From NCBI GenBank assembly GCA_016793445.1, contig JAEUME010000003.1, positions 62,001-126,000 of the forward strand: a stretch of 64,000 nucleotides of DNA, given 5' to 3'. The notes under the pieces were generated by a model. The model was not told the DNA's origin, did not search any database, and was given only the letters and a program-made list of their open reading frames with translations. The DNA comes from Hyphomicrobium sp. (GTDB lineage Bacteria > Pseudomonadota > Alphaproteobacteria > Rhizobiales > Hyphomicrobiaceae). The position numbers and the translations under genes were made by a program. This document shows, one piece after another, positions 46,975-56,597 of the stretch (position 1 is the stretch's first letter; each line of letters begins with the position of its first letter).

Positions 46975-47029
46975 GCGCCCTATCCATCGCGATCAGGTTT
47001 TAAAGTTCCGGTATGAGCGATCAGCCGCT

Positions 47030-47986
47030 CTACCAGCGCAACTCGGTCATGGCCGCGATTGCCGCCGGTGTTCCTGCAGGAAAGAGGAGGGCCAGCTTTT
47101 CTTGCGACAGCTTGGCTCCGTCCATAGCCTCGTGGCGGTGAATGCCAGATGCCACGAACAACGCATCGCATCCGAAATTCTCCGCACCCTTGAGGTCCGT
47201 GCGAATGGCATCTCCGATCACGAGGCAACGCCGGCGGGGAACATTACCGTCGCGCAGGCCTTCGGCTATGGCGTGCGCCGTCTCGTAGGCATTCAGATAG
47301 GGCTTGCCGGCCCAGAATACGTCGCCGCCCAAATGCGCGTACAAGTCGGCAATCGCACCCGCGCAATAAAGCAGCGTGCCGCCGACATCGACGAGCAGGT
47401 CGGGATTGGCGCACACGAACGGTAAACCGCGCGCTTTGGCCTTCTTGAGCAGGGGGATGTAATCCTCCGGCTTTTCGCGCCGGTCATCGGTGAGGCCGGT
47501 GCAGACGATCCCGTCTGCGTCGTCGAGATGAGCCGATTGCGCCTTGAGTGCGGAAAAGAATGCTGCATCGCGGTCCTGGGGACCGATGAAGTGAAGCTTG
47601 CGGAAGCCGCGGTTGGCGATGTGCGTGAGAGCGATCGCGCCCGAGGAGACGATATCGTCCCAGGCGGAGGCCGGAACGTTGCGGCTCTCCAGCATGGCCT
47701 CGACGCGATACTTAGGCACCGGCGCGTTGGAGACGAGGATCACGGTACCGCCTTCCTTGCGGAACTTCTCCAAGGCTGCGCAGGCGTCTTCGAACGCGGT
47801 GACGCCATTGTGAACCACGCCCCACACATCACAAAAGAGCACATCGTAATTGCTGAGAAGGGTCTCGGCGCGCTCGAGGATTGGAGGGCCGCGCGAGTCT
47901 GGAGAAGCGTTATTCGTCACCGTTAACGACCGATCGGTTTCAGGGCAGGAAGGTCTCTGGCAGGATGCCGCCTCGCCGGGTAGCAT
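47030..47986 (-). CDS. HAD-superfamily IIA phosphatase
   Basis: Up to 318 residues. The HAD motifs are VLFCDVWGVVHNG (motif I), VILVSNAPVP (motif II) and GDAIRTDLKGAENFGCDALF (motif IV). Class IIA capping occupies the middle. The pattern fits the TIGR01459 group, a sugar- or nucleotide-phosphate phosphatase with unknown substrate. The first ~22 residues are atypical and a GTG at 47920 is another possible start. Confidence 0.88.
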   Translation of the reverse strand: MLPGEAASCQRPSCPETDRSLTVTNNASPDSRGPPILERAETLLSNYDVLFCDVWGVVHNGVTAFEDACAALEKFRKEGGTVILVSNAPVPKYRVEAMLESRNVPASAWDDIVSSGAIALTHIANRGFRKLHFIGPQDRDAAFFSALKAQSAHLDDADGIVCTGLTDDRREKPEDYIPLLKKAKARGLPFVCANPDLLVDVGGTLLYCAGAIADLYAHLGGDVFWAGKPYLNAYETAHAIAEGLRDGNVPRRRCLVIGDAIRTDLKGAENFGCDALFVASGIHRHEAMDGAKLSQEKLALLFPAGTPAAIAAMTELRW

Positions 47987-48177
47987 GGCTCTTTGCTGCG
48001 ATCCAGATCTCTGTTTTGCATGCAGGTCACCTATGCACGCGCCGACAGACGTACCGGAATACTACCGTTTGCCGCGCGGCCAAGGGCATCTGTGTGCAAT
48101 AGTGACTTTTCATGTGCCAGGTACGAGCCTCGCCGCGGCGACTCTCAGGGATGCCATGGTGCTCCCCCCGCGCGTTT

Positions 48178-48205
48178 TTGGAACCCGGCGCGGCTCCACT
48201 ATTCT
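48178..48205 (+). promoter_or_regulatory. Possible aceE promoter
   Basis: TTGGAA (48178-48183), a 16-nt spacer and TATTCT (48200-48205) match sigma-70 fairly well. The leader would be short, about 20 nt, with AGGAGG at 48214-48219. Confidence 0.35.
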
Positions 48206-48231
48206 ATTGACCCAGGAGGGTGATCCTCGAC

Positions 48232-50937
48232 ATGGCGATTGAGACGGACGACAGGACAAGCGCGGAGGATAGAATGGGCGCAAACGGCGAAAGCGCGGAG
48301 GCCCGCGAGTGGCGCGAGGCAATATCCTCCGTCATCGCGTTCGAGGGTGTTGACCGGGCCGATGAGGTGCTGACGCAAGCCGTCGATACGGCCCGGCGCT
48401 ACGGCGCTCGGCTGCCCTTTGCAGCCTATACCGCCTACATCAACACCATCGCGCCCTACGAGGAGCCCAAGCATCCCGGCAACCGCGAGATCGAAGCGGC
48501 GATCAAGTCGGCGATCCGCTGGAATGCGCTCGCCATGGTGTTGCGAGCGAATAAGACCTCAACCGAGTTGGGCGGACACATCGCGAGCTACCAGTCGGCC
48601 TCCACGCTCTATGAAACGGGTTTCCAGCACTTCTGGCACGCGCCGAGCGAGACGCACGGCGGCGATCTTATTTTTTATCAGGGCCATTCGGCGCCTGGAA
48701 TCTATGCGCGCGCCTATCTCGAGGGTCGCCTGACCGACGAACAACTCTTGCACTTCCGCCAGGAGGCGGACGGCAAGGGCCTGTCATCTTATCCCCATCC
48801 CTGGCTGATGCCGGCGTTCTGGCAGTTTCCGACGGTCTCGATGGGCCTGGGCCCGTTGATGGCGATCTATCAGGCGCGCTTTCTCAAGTACCTGCACGAC
48901 CGCGGGTTCGCCAACACCTCGAACCGCAAGGTCTGGGTGTTCTGCGGCGACGGCGAAATGGACGAGCCTGAAAGCCTTGGCGCGGCAGCCCTCGCCGGAC
49001 GTGAAAAACTCGACAACCTCATCTTCGTTATCAACTGCAACCTGCAGCGGCTCGATGGTCCGGTGCGCGGAAATGGCAAGATCATTCAGGAGCTGGAGGG
49101 CAACTTCCGCGGCGCGGGCTGGAACGTCATAAAGTGCATCTGGGGTACGAATTGGGATGAGCTTTTGGCCCGCGACGGCAGCGGACGGCTGCGCCAGCTC
49201 ATGGAGGAATGCAACGACGGCCAGTACCAGGACTTCAAGTCCAAGGACGGCGCCTATATCCGCAAAAACTTCTTCGGAAAGTATCCCGAGACCGCGGCAC
49301 TTGTCGCCAACTGGTCGGATGAGCGCATCTGGTCGCTGACGCGAGGTGGTCACGACCCGCGCAAGGTCTATGCCGCCTACGCCACCGCCGTCGCCCACAA
49401 GGGCCAGCCGACCGTGATCCTCGCCAAGACGGTGAAGGGCTATGGCATGGGCGCGGCCGGCGAGGGCCAGATGATCGCACATCAGGCCAAGAAAATGGGG
49501 GCGGACAGCCTGCGCCAGTTCCGCGATCGCTTCCGCCTCAAGCAGCTCTCCGACGAGGACTTGAATTCGCTGCCCTTCATCAGGTTCGAGAAAGACAGTC
49601 CGGAACAGAAATACCTGATGGCCGCGCGCGACAAGCTCGGCGGATCGCTGCCTCAGCGGCGCACCAAGACTTCGATCCAGCTCGAGATCCCGCCGCTGCC
49701 GTTCTTCGAGGCGCAGCTCAAGGGATCGGAGGGTCGCGAGATATCGACCACCATGGCCTTCGTGCAAATGCTGACCAAGATGATGCGCGACAAGGGCATC
49801 GGAAAGCACATCGTGCCCATCGTTCCAGATGAGAGCCGCACCTTCGGCATGGAGGGCATGTTCCGCACCTTCGGCATCTATTCCCAGGTCGGGCAGCTTT
49901 ACCGGCCGGAGGATGCCGAGCACCTCATGTACTACAAGGAAGACAAGAACGGGCAGGTCCTGGAGGAAGGCATCAACGAGGCCGGCGCCATGGCCTCATG
50001 GATCGCGGCCGCGACGTCCTATTCGTCCTCCAATGTGCCTATGATCCCGTTTTTCATCTACTACTCGATGTTCGGCTTCCAGCGCATCGGCGATCTCGCG
50101 TGGGCGGCGGGCGATATGCGCTCGCGCGGGTTCCTCATCGGCGGCACTTCGGGGCGCACCACGCTCAACGGCGAAGGCCTTCAGCATCAGGATGGACACA
50201 GCCACATCATCTCGGCGACCGTGCCCAACTGCATTTCCTACGATCCGGCCTTTGGCTACGAGGTCGCCGTCATCGTGCAGCGCGGGCTTGAGCGCATGTA
50301 TCGCGACCAGGAGGATGTCTACTACTACATCACAGTTCTGAACGAGAACTATGCCCATCCCGCGATGCCGGAAGGTGTGGAGGAAGGCATCATCAAGGGC
50401 ATGTATCTCTTCAAGGCCGCCGACAAATCGGCGCCCGGTTTTCGCGTGCAGCTGCTGGGCTCGGGCGCGATCCTGCGCGAAGTGATTGCTGGCGCGGAGC
50501 TGCTCGAGAAGGACTTCGGAATCCAATCCGACATCTGGAGTGTGACGAGCTTCACCGAATTGCGCCGCGAGGCGGAGGATGTAGAGCGTTGGAACATGCT
50601 CAATCCACTCGAACCCGAACGTGTTGCCTACGTCACCCAGTGCCTGGCCTCGCGCGGGGATGCGCCCATCATCGCTTCGACCGACTACATGAAAATGTAC
50701 GCCGAGCAGGTGCGCGATTATGCGCCCAATCCGTACATCGTACTGGGCACCGATGGATTCGGGCGTTCCGACTACCGCCGGAAGCTGCGCGCTCATTTCG
50801 AGGTCGACCGCCACTTTGTGGCCGTCGCGGCGCTGAAGGCGCTGGCCGACGAGAACAAGGTTCCCTCGCTCAAGGTGGCGGAAGCCATCAAGAAGTACGG
50901 TATCGATCCGGCCAAGCCGAACCCGGCCCGCGCCTGA
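48232..50937 (+). CDS. aceE: Pyruvate dehydrogenase E1, homodimeric (AceE)
   Basis: About 901 residues. It decarboxylates pyruvate with thiamine diphosphate and acetylates the lipoyl group of E2. Motifs: GGHIASYQSASTLYETGF, QGHSAPGIYARA, the ThDP motif VWVFCGDGEMDEPESLG with the later INCNLQRLDGPVRGN, and PFFIYYSMFGFQRIGDL. This single-chain form is typical of gamma- and betaproteobacteria. Many alphaproteobacteria use separate alpha and beta chains instead. First of three genes with aceF and lpd. Confidence 0.95.
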   Translation: MAIETDDRTSAEDRMGANGESAEAREWREAISSVIAFEGVDRADEVLTQAVDTARRYGARLPFAAYTAYINTIAPYEEPKHPGNREIEAAIKSAIRWNALAMVLRANKTSTELGGHIASYQSASTLYETGFQHFWHAPSETHGGDLIFYQGHSAPGIYARAYLEGRLTDEQLLHFRQEADGKGLSSYPHPWLMPAFWQFPTVSMGLGPLMAIYQARFLKYLHDRGFANTSNRKVWVFCGDGEMDEPESLGAAALAGREKLDNLIFVINCNLQRLDGPVRGNGKIIQELEGNFRGAGWNVIKCIWGTNWDELLARDGSGRLRQLMEECNDGQYQDFKSKDGAYIRKNFFGKYPETAALVANWSDERIWSLTRGGHDPRKVYAAYATAVAHKGQPTVILAKTVKGYGMGAAGEGQMIAHQAKKMGADSLRQFRDRFRLKQLSDEDLNSLPFIRFEKDSPEQKYLMAARDKLGGSLPQRRTKTSIQLEIPPLPFFEAQLKGSEGREISTTMAFVQMLTKMMRDKGIGKHIVPIVPDESRTFGMEGMFRTFGIYSQVGQLYRPEDAEHLMYYKEDKNGQVLEEGINEAGAMASWIAAATSYSSSNVPMIPFFIYYSMFGFQRIGDLAWAAGDMRSRGFLIGGTSGRTTLNGEGLQHQDGHSHIISATVPNCISYDPAFGYEVAVIVQRGLERMYRDQEDVYYYITVLNENYAHPAMPEGVEEGIIKGMYLFKAADKSAPGFRVQLLGSGAILREVIAGAELLEKDFGIQSDIWSVTSFTELRREAEDVERWNMLNPLEPERVAYVTQCLASRGDAPIIASTDYMKMYAEQVRDYAPNPYIVLGTDGFGRSDYRRKLRAHFEVDRHFVAVAALKALADENKVPSLKVAEAIKKYGIDPAKPNPARA

Positions 50938-50981
50938 CCCCAAGACCCATGCGCATTTCCACAGATCAGGGAAAGTCAAGA

Positions 50982-52292
50982 ATGTCATCGAGCGAAGTCA
51001 AGGTTCCCGATATCGGCGACTTCAAGAACGTGCCCGTCATCGAGGTGCACGTTAAGCCCGGTCAGACGGTCAAGGCGGAGGATCCGCTGGTCACGCTGGA
51101 AAGCGACAAGGCCGCGATGGACGTGCCGGCCCCGCAGGATGGCATTGTGGAAGCCGTCACGGTCAAGGTGGGCGACAAGGTCAGCGAGGGCACGTTGATC
51201 GCCAGGTTTGCCGCTGCTAGTGCATCCAAGCCCGCCGAGGCAAAGCCGGCGGCGCGCGTGCCATCGGCACAAACGGGTGAGCCGAGTGCAGCGCCGGCAC
51301 AGACAAGGCCGTCGCCGCGACCCGCGTCCACGCTTGAGCCGATGCCCGAGCCGCTCCCCATTCCGCGCGAGGTGCCCGCTCCACCCCTGCACGATTTTGC
51401 CGGCGTTCACGCCAGCCCCGCGGTGCGCCGTCTTGCGCGCGAACTCGACGTCGATCTTACCGCGCTCAAAGGCACGGGCGAGCACGGGCGTATCACCAAG
51501 GATGACGTCAAGCGCGCTCTGGCCAAGGACAGCGGCGGCGCGGGAGGCGGGGGCACGGGGATTCCGGAGATCCCTCCTCAGGACTTCGCCAAATTCGGTC
51601 CCATCGAGACCAAACCGTTGTCGCGCATGAAGCGGCTGTCGGGTCCGCATCTGCATCGCGCGTGGCTCAACATCCCGCACGTCACGCACAATGACGAGGC
51701 GGACATCACCGATCTCGATTCCTATCGCAAGACCCTCGACAACGCCGCCAAGGCGAAGGGCTTCCGCGTTACGCTTCTGGTGTTCCTGATGAAGGCCTCG
51801 GTTGTGGCGTTGAAGGAATTCCCCGAGTTCAATGCGTCGCTTTCTCCCGGCAAGGACGCGCTCATCTATAAAAAATACTATAACATCGGTGTTGCCGTGG
51901 ACACGCCCGATGGCCTCGTCGTGCCCGTCATCAAGGACGTCGATCGCAAGGGCGTGCTGGAGCTTTCCCAGGAATTGTCTGCCGTTTCCGCCAAGATGCG
52001 TGACGGCAAGATCGCGCCGGCCGACATCCAAGGCGGCACGTTCTCCATCTCCTCGCTCGGCGGCATTGGCGGCACGGCTTTTACCCCCATCGTAAACGCG
52101 CCAGAGGTCGCCATCCTGGGCGTCGTGCGGTCCGCCATTAGACCGAAGTGGGATGGGGCGACGTTCGAACCGCGTTTGATGCTGCCTTTGTGCCTGTCCT
52201 ACGACCACCGGGTTATTGACGGAGCGCTCGCTGCACGCTTCACCCGTAGATTGGCGGATGTTCTGGAGGATGTGCGCCAACTCGTCTTGTGA
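50982..52292 (+). CDS. aceF: Dihydrolipoyl acetyltransferase E2 (AceF)
   Basis: 436 residues. One lipoyl domain (residues 1-80, Lys in ESDKAAMDVPA) is followed by an Ala/Pro-rich linker. Next is the peripheral-subunit-binding domain (VHASPAVRRLARELDVDL, GEHGRITKDDV), then the catalytic acyltransferase domain with the active-site DHRV in SYDHRVIDGALAA. Lies 44 nt after aceE. Confidence 0.95.
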   Translation: MSSSEVKVPDIGDFKNVPVIEVHVKPGQTVKAEDPLVTLESDKAAMDVPAPQDGIVEAVTVKVGDKVSEGTLIARFAAASASKPAEAKPAARVPSAQTGEPSAAPAQTRPSPRPASTLEPMPEPLPIPREVPAPPLHDFAGVHASPAVRRLARELDVDLTALKGTGEHGRITKDDVKRALAKDSGGAGGGGTGIPEIPPQDFAKFGPIETKPLSRMKRLSGPHLHRAWLNIPHVTHNDEADITDLDSYRKTLDNAAKAKGFRVTLLVFLMKASVVALKEFPEFNASLSPGKDALIYKKYYNIGVAVDTPDGLVVPVIKDVDRKGVLELSQELSAVSAKMRDGKIAPADIQGGTFSISSLGGIGGTAFTPIVNAPEVAILGVVRSAIRPKWDGATFEPRLMLPLCLSYDHRVIDGALAARFTRRLADVLEDVRQLVL

Positions 52293-52317
52293 CCCCTTGA
52301 TGGAAGAGAGATCGATT

Positions 52318-54081
52318 ATGAGCACGACCGAAATCCGCGTACCCGACATCGGCGATTTCAAGGACGTGCCCATTATCGAAATTCACGTCGGACCAGGCGC
52401 GACGATCAACCTGGACGACCCGCTGATCACGCTTGAGAGCGACAAGGCTGCGATGGAGGTGCCCGCGCCGCAGGGCGGGCGGATCGTAGAACTGCTGGTC
52501 AAGACCGGCGATAAGGTGAGCCGTGGCACGCCGATTGCGCGCATCGAGACCGTTGACGCGACCTCTGGTGCTGACATTGAGAAGGCGGCTTCCGGCGCTT
52601 CGGGAGCGGCCGCAGGTGCCACGGCGGCTGCGGCGTCCGCCGCGGCTTTCACCGGCACGGCCGATGTGACGTGCGACGTCATGGTTCTCGGTGCTGGTCC
52701 GGGCGGCTATTCGGCGGCGTTCCGTTCGGCCGACCTTGGCCTCAACACCGTCCTCGTGGAACGCGGCCCGACGCTGGGCGGCGTCTGTTTGAATGTGGGC
52801 TGCATTCCCTCCAAGGCGCTGCTGCATACCGCGGCCATCGTCGATGAGGCTGCCGCGCTCGCCAGCCATGGCATCAAGTTCGGTGCGCCTCAGATCGACC
52901 TCGATGCGCTGCGCGGCCACAAGAACAAGGTCGTCGGCAAGCTGACGACAGGCCTCGCGCAGATGGCCAAGATGCGCAAGGTCAACGTCCTGCGCGGGGT
53001 CGGGGAATTCCTGGATGCAAACCACATCGCGGTCACGGCGGACGGTGGTGCGCGCCAGGTCGTGAAGTTCTCCAAGGCGATTATCGCCGCCGGATCCGAG
53101 GCCGTAGCGCTGCCCTTCATTCCGCAGGATCCCCGCATCGTCGATTCCACCGGCGCGCTGGAGTTGCGCCAGATCCCAAAGAAGATGCTGGTCATCGGTG
53201 GCGGCATCATCGGGCTTGAGATGGCGACTGTTTACTCCGTGCTTGGGTCGCGCATCGACGTCGTCGAAATGCTCGACGGACTGATGCCGGGCGCAGACCG
53301 CGACCTTGTCAAGGTCTGGGAGAAGAAGAACGCCAAGCGTTTTGACAAAGTCATGCTCAAGACGAAGACGGTCGGCGTCGAGGCCAAGGATGACGGCATC
53401 CACGTGCGCTTTGAGGGCGAGGCTGCACCGGCAGATCCCCAGGTCTACGATCTGGTTCTGGTGGCGGTCGGGCGTTCGCCCAACGGCAAGCTGATTGGCG
53501 CGCAGAATGCGGGCGTCGCCGTGTCCGACCGCGGCTTCATCGCCGTCGACCAGCAGATGCGCACCAACGTGCCCCATATCTTCGCCATCGGCGATATTGT
53601 CGGCCAGCCCATGTTGGCGCACAAGGCCGTGCATGAGGCACATGTGGCGGCGGAGGTGGCCGCCGGCAAGCCGTCCGCCTTCGACGCCAAGCAGATCCCG
53701 TCGGTCGCCTACACCGATCCCGAAATCGCGTGGGCCGGCAAGACGGAGGACCAGTTGAAGGCCGAGGGTGCGAAGTTCGGCAAGGCGGTGTTCCCGTGGG
53801 CCGCCTCCGGCCGCGCCATCGCAAATGGGCGCGACGAGGGCTTCACCAAGCTGCTGTTTGACAGCGAGACGCATCGCATCCTTGGCGGCGGCATCGTCGG
53901 CACCCATGCAGGTGACCTTATCAGCGAGGTCTGCCTCGCCGTCGAGATGGGCGCGGAGCCTGCCGACATCGGCAAGACGATCCATCCGCATCCAACCCTG
54001 GGTGAATCGATCGGCATGGCGGCGGAGGTGTTCGAAGGCACCTGCACCGATCTGCCACCTCAGAAGAAGCCCGGCGCCTGA
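52318..54081 (+). CDS. lpdA: Dihydrolipoyl dehydrogenase E3 with N-terminal lipoyl domain
   Basis: 587 residues. A lipoyl domain (residues 1-80, Lys in ESDKAAMEV) and an Ala/Gly linker come before the flavoprotein. Its FAD motif is VLGAGPGGYSAAF, the redox-active disulfide is in GGVCLNVGCIPSKAL, and the C-terminal HPHPTLGES contains the catalytic His. It reoxidises dihydrolipoamide with NAD. A lipoyl-bearing E3 is known from Neisseria and Ralstonia. The lipoyl domain resembles that of the adjacent AceF, suggesting duplication. Confidence 0.95.
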   Translation: MSTTEIRVPDIGDFKDVPIIEIHVGPGATINLDDPLITLESDKAAMEVPAPQGGRIVELLVKTGDKVSRGTPIARIETVDATSGADIEKAASGASGAAAGATAAAASAAAFTGTADVTCDVMVLGAGPGGYSAAFRSADLGLNTVLVERGPTLGGVCLNVGCIPSKALLHTAAIVDEAAALASHGIKFGAPQIDLDALRGHKNKVVGKLTTGLAQMAKMRKVNVLRGVGEFLDANHIAVTADGGARQVVKFSKAIIAAGSEAVALPFIPQDPRIVDSTGALELRQIPKKMLVIGGGIIGLEMATVYSVLGSRIDVVEMLDGLMPGADRDLVKVWEKKNAKRFDKVMLKTKTVGVEAKDDGIHVRFEGEAAPADPQVYDLVLVAVGRSPNGKLIGAQNAGVAVSDRGFIAVDQQMRTNVPHIFAIGDIVGQPMLAHKAVHEAHVAAEVAAGKPSAFDAKQIPSVAYTDPEIAWAGKTEDQLKAEGAKFGKAVFPWAASGRAIANGRDEGFTKLLFDSETHRILGGGIVGTHAGDLISEVCLAVEMGAEPADIGKTIHPHPTLGESIGMAAEVFEGTCTDLPPQKKPGA

Positions 54082-54110
54082 GCCGCGCACCCGTGTAACG
54101 CAATGCTACC

Positions 54111-54138
54111 GCCCGTGGCTTCCAGGCCGCGGGCGCTT
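54111..54138 (+). terminator. Terminator after lpdA
   Basis: A 9-bp stem with one G-U pair (54111-54119 with 54126-54134), a 6-nt loop and a short T tract closes the aceE-aceF-lpdA operon. Confidence 0.55.
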
Positions 54139-54226
54139 TGCGTCATGGCCGTCACCCGGCACTATACTCGGCTGCGATTCGTCCGCGTTATGGCGGCGGT
54201 CTCGGAAAAGGGGCGGGGACGGACAG

Positions 54227-55468
54227 GTGCGCATTCTCTTCATCCATCAGAATTTTCCGGCCCAGTTCCAGCATCTGGCGCCGGCACTGATGGCGCGCGG
54301 GCATCAGGTTTTAGCACTGACTGCGGAGAATAATCGTCAGGTCAGCAATATCCCGACCGCGCATTACCGGTTCCAGCCGCATTCCTATGATCCCAACGCT
54401 CTTGGCCTTGCCAAGACGTACGCCGGGATGGTGGATCGCGGTCAGACCGTGGCGCGGGCCTGCGCGCAAATCGGCAAGCGCGACGGTTTCGAGCCCGATA
54501 TTGTGGTGGGACACATCGGTTGGGGCGAGACGCTGTTCCTCAAGGAAGTCTGGCCCAAGACGCGCGTGCTGCTGTACTCGGAATTTTTCTACAATCCGCG
54601 CGACACGTTGCAGGCGTTTGATCCCGAATTCGCCCAGGACGATCTTGCCACGCGCCTGTGGGTGGCGTCGCGGCAGGCGCATCTCCTGCAGGCTCTTTAC
54701 GGCGCGGACGCGTACTTGACGCCGACGCACTGGCAGGCGTCCGGCTTTCCCGGGCATGTGGGCCCCCGCATGAGTGTCATCCACGATGGCATCGATACGG
54801 CCCGGCTCACGCCGGACACGTTCGCGCGCGTGACGCTCCCAGGCACCACACGCAGCTTCGGCAAAGGTGATGAGGTGTTGACGTTCGTCAGCCGCACGCT
54901 GGAGCCCTATCGCGGCTATCACGTCTTCATGCGAGCGCTGCCTGCCGTACTGGCGGCGCGGCCTAAGGCGCATGTCGTGATCGTCGGCGGGGACGACGGC
55001 GGTTACGGCCTGTCGCCGCCCAAGGGCACCACATGGCGTCAAAAGTTCTTGGAAGAGGTCGCGGGGCGGCTTGATTTATCGCGGGTGCATGTCATAGGGC
55101 GGGTTCCCTTCGATACGTTCACGGCCCTGATGTGCGTGACACGCGTCCACGCCTATCTGTCGTACCCCTTCGTGCTGTCGTGGTCGATGTTGCAAGCCAT
55201 GAGTTGTGGTGCGCAGGTCGTCGGTTCGCGCACGCCGCCGGTGGAGGAAGTGATTGCCGATGGCATCAACGGCCGCCTCGTTGATTTCTTCGATGTCGAG
55301 GGCTGGTCGGCAGCGCTGATCGCAGCCCTTGCCGATCCCGAAAAGGACGACGCGTTACGGGAGGCGGCGCGCCGGACGATCATCGAGCGTTATGATCTTC
55401 ACACGCGCTGCCTGCCGCAACAGATATCCTTGGTTGAAGCGCAAGGCGCGATCCGCCCTGCGGGCTAA
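54227..55468 (+). CDS. Glycosyltransferase family 4
   Basis: About 413 residues, GTG start after a G-rich site. The beginning RILFIHQNFPAQFQHLAP is the mark of a family 4 subgroup with its own N-terminal domain. The donor-binding half has VLTFVSRTLEPYRGYHVFMR, VVIVGGDDGGYG, GRVPFDTFTALM and SWSMLQAMSCGAQVVGS. It probably makes a surface glycan; the acceptor is unknown. Its stop overlaps the end of the opposing TsaC/Sua5 gene by 4 nt. Confidence 0.88.
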   Translation: MRILFIHQNFPAQFQHLAPALMARGHQVLALTAENNRQVSNIPTAHYRFQPHSYDPNALGLAKTYAGMVDRGQTVARACAQIGKRDGFEPDIVVGHIGWGETLFLKEVWPKTRVLLYSEFFYNPRDTLQAFDPEFAQDDLATRLWVASRQAHLLQALYGADAYLTPTHWQASGFPGHVGPRMSVIHDGIDTARLTPDTFARVTLPGTTRSFGKGDEVLTFVSRTLEPYRGYHVFMRALPAVLAARPKAHVVIVGGDDGGYGLSPPKGTTWRQKFLEEVAGRLDLSRVHVIGRVPFDTFTALMCVTRVHAYLSYPFVLSWSMLQAMSCGAQVVGSRTPPVEEVIADGINGRLVDFFDVEGWSAALIAALADPEKDDALREAARRTIIERYDLHTRCLPQQISLVEAQGAIRPAG

Positions 55469-56457
55469 GGCCGGGGCGCGGCCGCCCGGCGCAAGCGGTC
55501 GTTAATCGCTTCGCCCAGACCTTTTTCCGGAATCGGCATGACGGCGATGGTCGCGGCACCCGACTGGTCAAGCCTGCGCAGATAGGCAAACAGATTTGCT
55601 GCCGCCTCGACGAGATCGCCGCTCGGGCTGAGATTTGCGACGGGTCCGGTCGTCTGCGGCGTGCGATCTCCAAAGGCGAGCAGCGCCTCGCCGGGCCGCA
55701 CCTCGCGCGCGTTCAACCTCATTTTTGCGCTCGGTGCGTAATGGCTTTCGAGCTGACCGGGTGAGGCGGGCCTGGCGCTCATGTCGCCTGCGCGCAGCAG
55801 GCGCAGGCCGAGACTGGCTTCGATGGCTTCCATGGGTATCGCCCCGGGACGCAGGAGCACGATGTCGTCGCCGGTGGCGTCGAGGATGGTCGACTCCAAG
55901 CCGTGAACGGTCGGCCCTGCGTCGAGGATCATCGCAACGCGGTCTGCCAGATCCTCCGCCACATGCTGCGCCGTCGTTGCGGTAATGCGGCCGGAGCGGT
56001 TGGCGGAGGGTGCCGCAAGGGGCCTGCCCGCTGCCTTCAGAAGCGCTTGCGCCGCCGGGTGCGCGGGTGCGCGCAAAGCAAGCGTCGAGAGGCCCGCGGA
56101 GGCAAGCTCGGCAATGGGCGCTCCCGGCGCGCGCTCAACGACGAGCGTCAACGGCCCTGGCCAGAAAGCTTGTGCAAGGTCGCGCGCGCGCTGCGAGAAA
56201 ATCCCCAGGTGCGCCGCAGCCTCCAGACCCGGAACATGCACGATCAGCGGATTGAAATGCGGCCGCCCCTTCGCTTCGAAAATGCGGGCAACAGCATTGG
56301 CGTTGGTGGCATCAGCCCCCAGGCCATAAACCGTCTCCGTCGGAAAGGCGACGAGATCGCCCCCGCGCAGCAATTCGCCCGCCTGCAGCAGCGCCGCATC
56401 GGTAATGGGTGTGGGGACGGCGCGCGTAACTGGTTTGCTCTGTCCGCTATCCGGCAT
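55465..56457 (-). CDS. Threonylcarbamoyladenylate synthase (TsaC/Sua5)
   Basis: 330 residues. The YrdC domain has FPTETVYGLGADA, KGRPHFNPLIVH, APSANRSGRITAT and ESTILDATGDDIVLLRPGAI. A C-terminal Sua5 domain (about residues 235-330) follows, so it is the longer Sua5-type form. It makes L-threonylcarbamoyl-AMP for t6A modification of ANN-decoding tRNAs. An essential core gene with no special context here. Confidence 0.93.
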   Translation of the reverse strand: MPDSGQSKPVTRAVPTPITDAALLQAGELLRGGDLVAFPTETVYGLGADATNANAVARIFEAKGRPHFNPLIVHVPGLEAAAHLGIFSQRARDLAQAFWPGPLTLVVERAPGAPIAELASAGLSTLALRAPAHPAAQALLKAAGRPLAAPSANRSGRITATTAQHVAEDLADRVAMILDAGPTVHGLESTILDATGDDIVLLRPGAIPMEAIEASLGLRLLRAGDMSARPASPGQLESHYAPSAKMRLNAREVRPGEALLAFGDRTPQTTGPVANLSPSGDLVEAAANLFAYLRRLDQSGAATIAVMPIPEKGLGEAINDRLRRAAAPRP

Positions 56458-56597
56458 AGTGTCTTTGCTTTCTGGCTGCGTGTGATCCGGTCGATCGGGC
56501 GCCTAGCTCCACTAGACGGCTCCACTAGACGACAATGGCTCCGCGCTCAAGGCGCATGGATCGTAAATGGGCTCGCGCGAGCGACGAAGGAAGGTGA

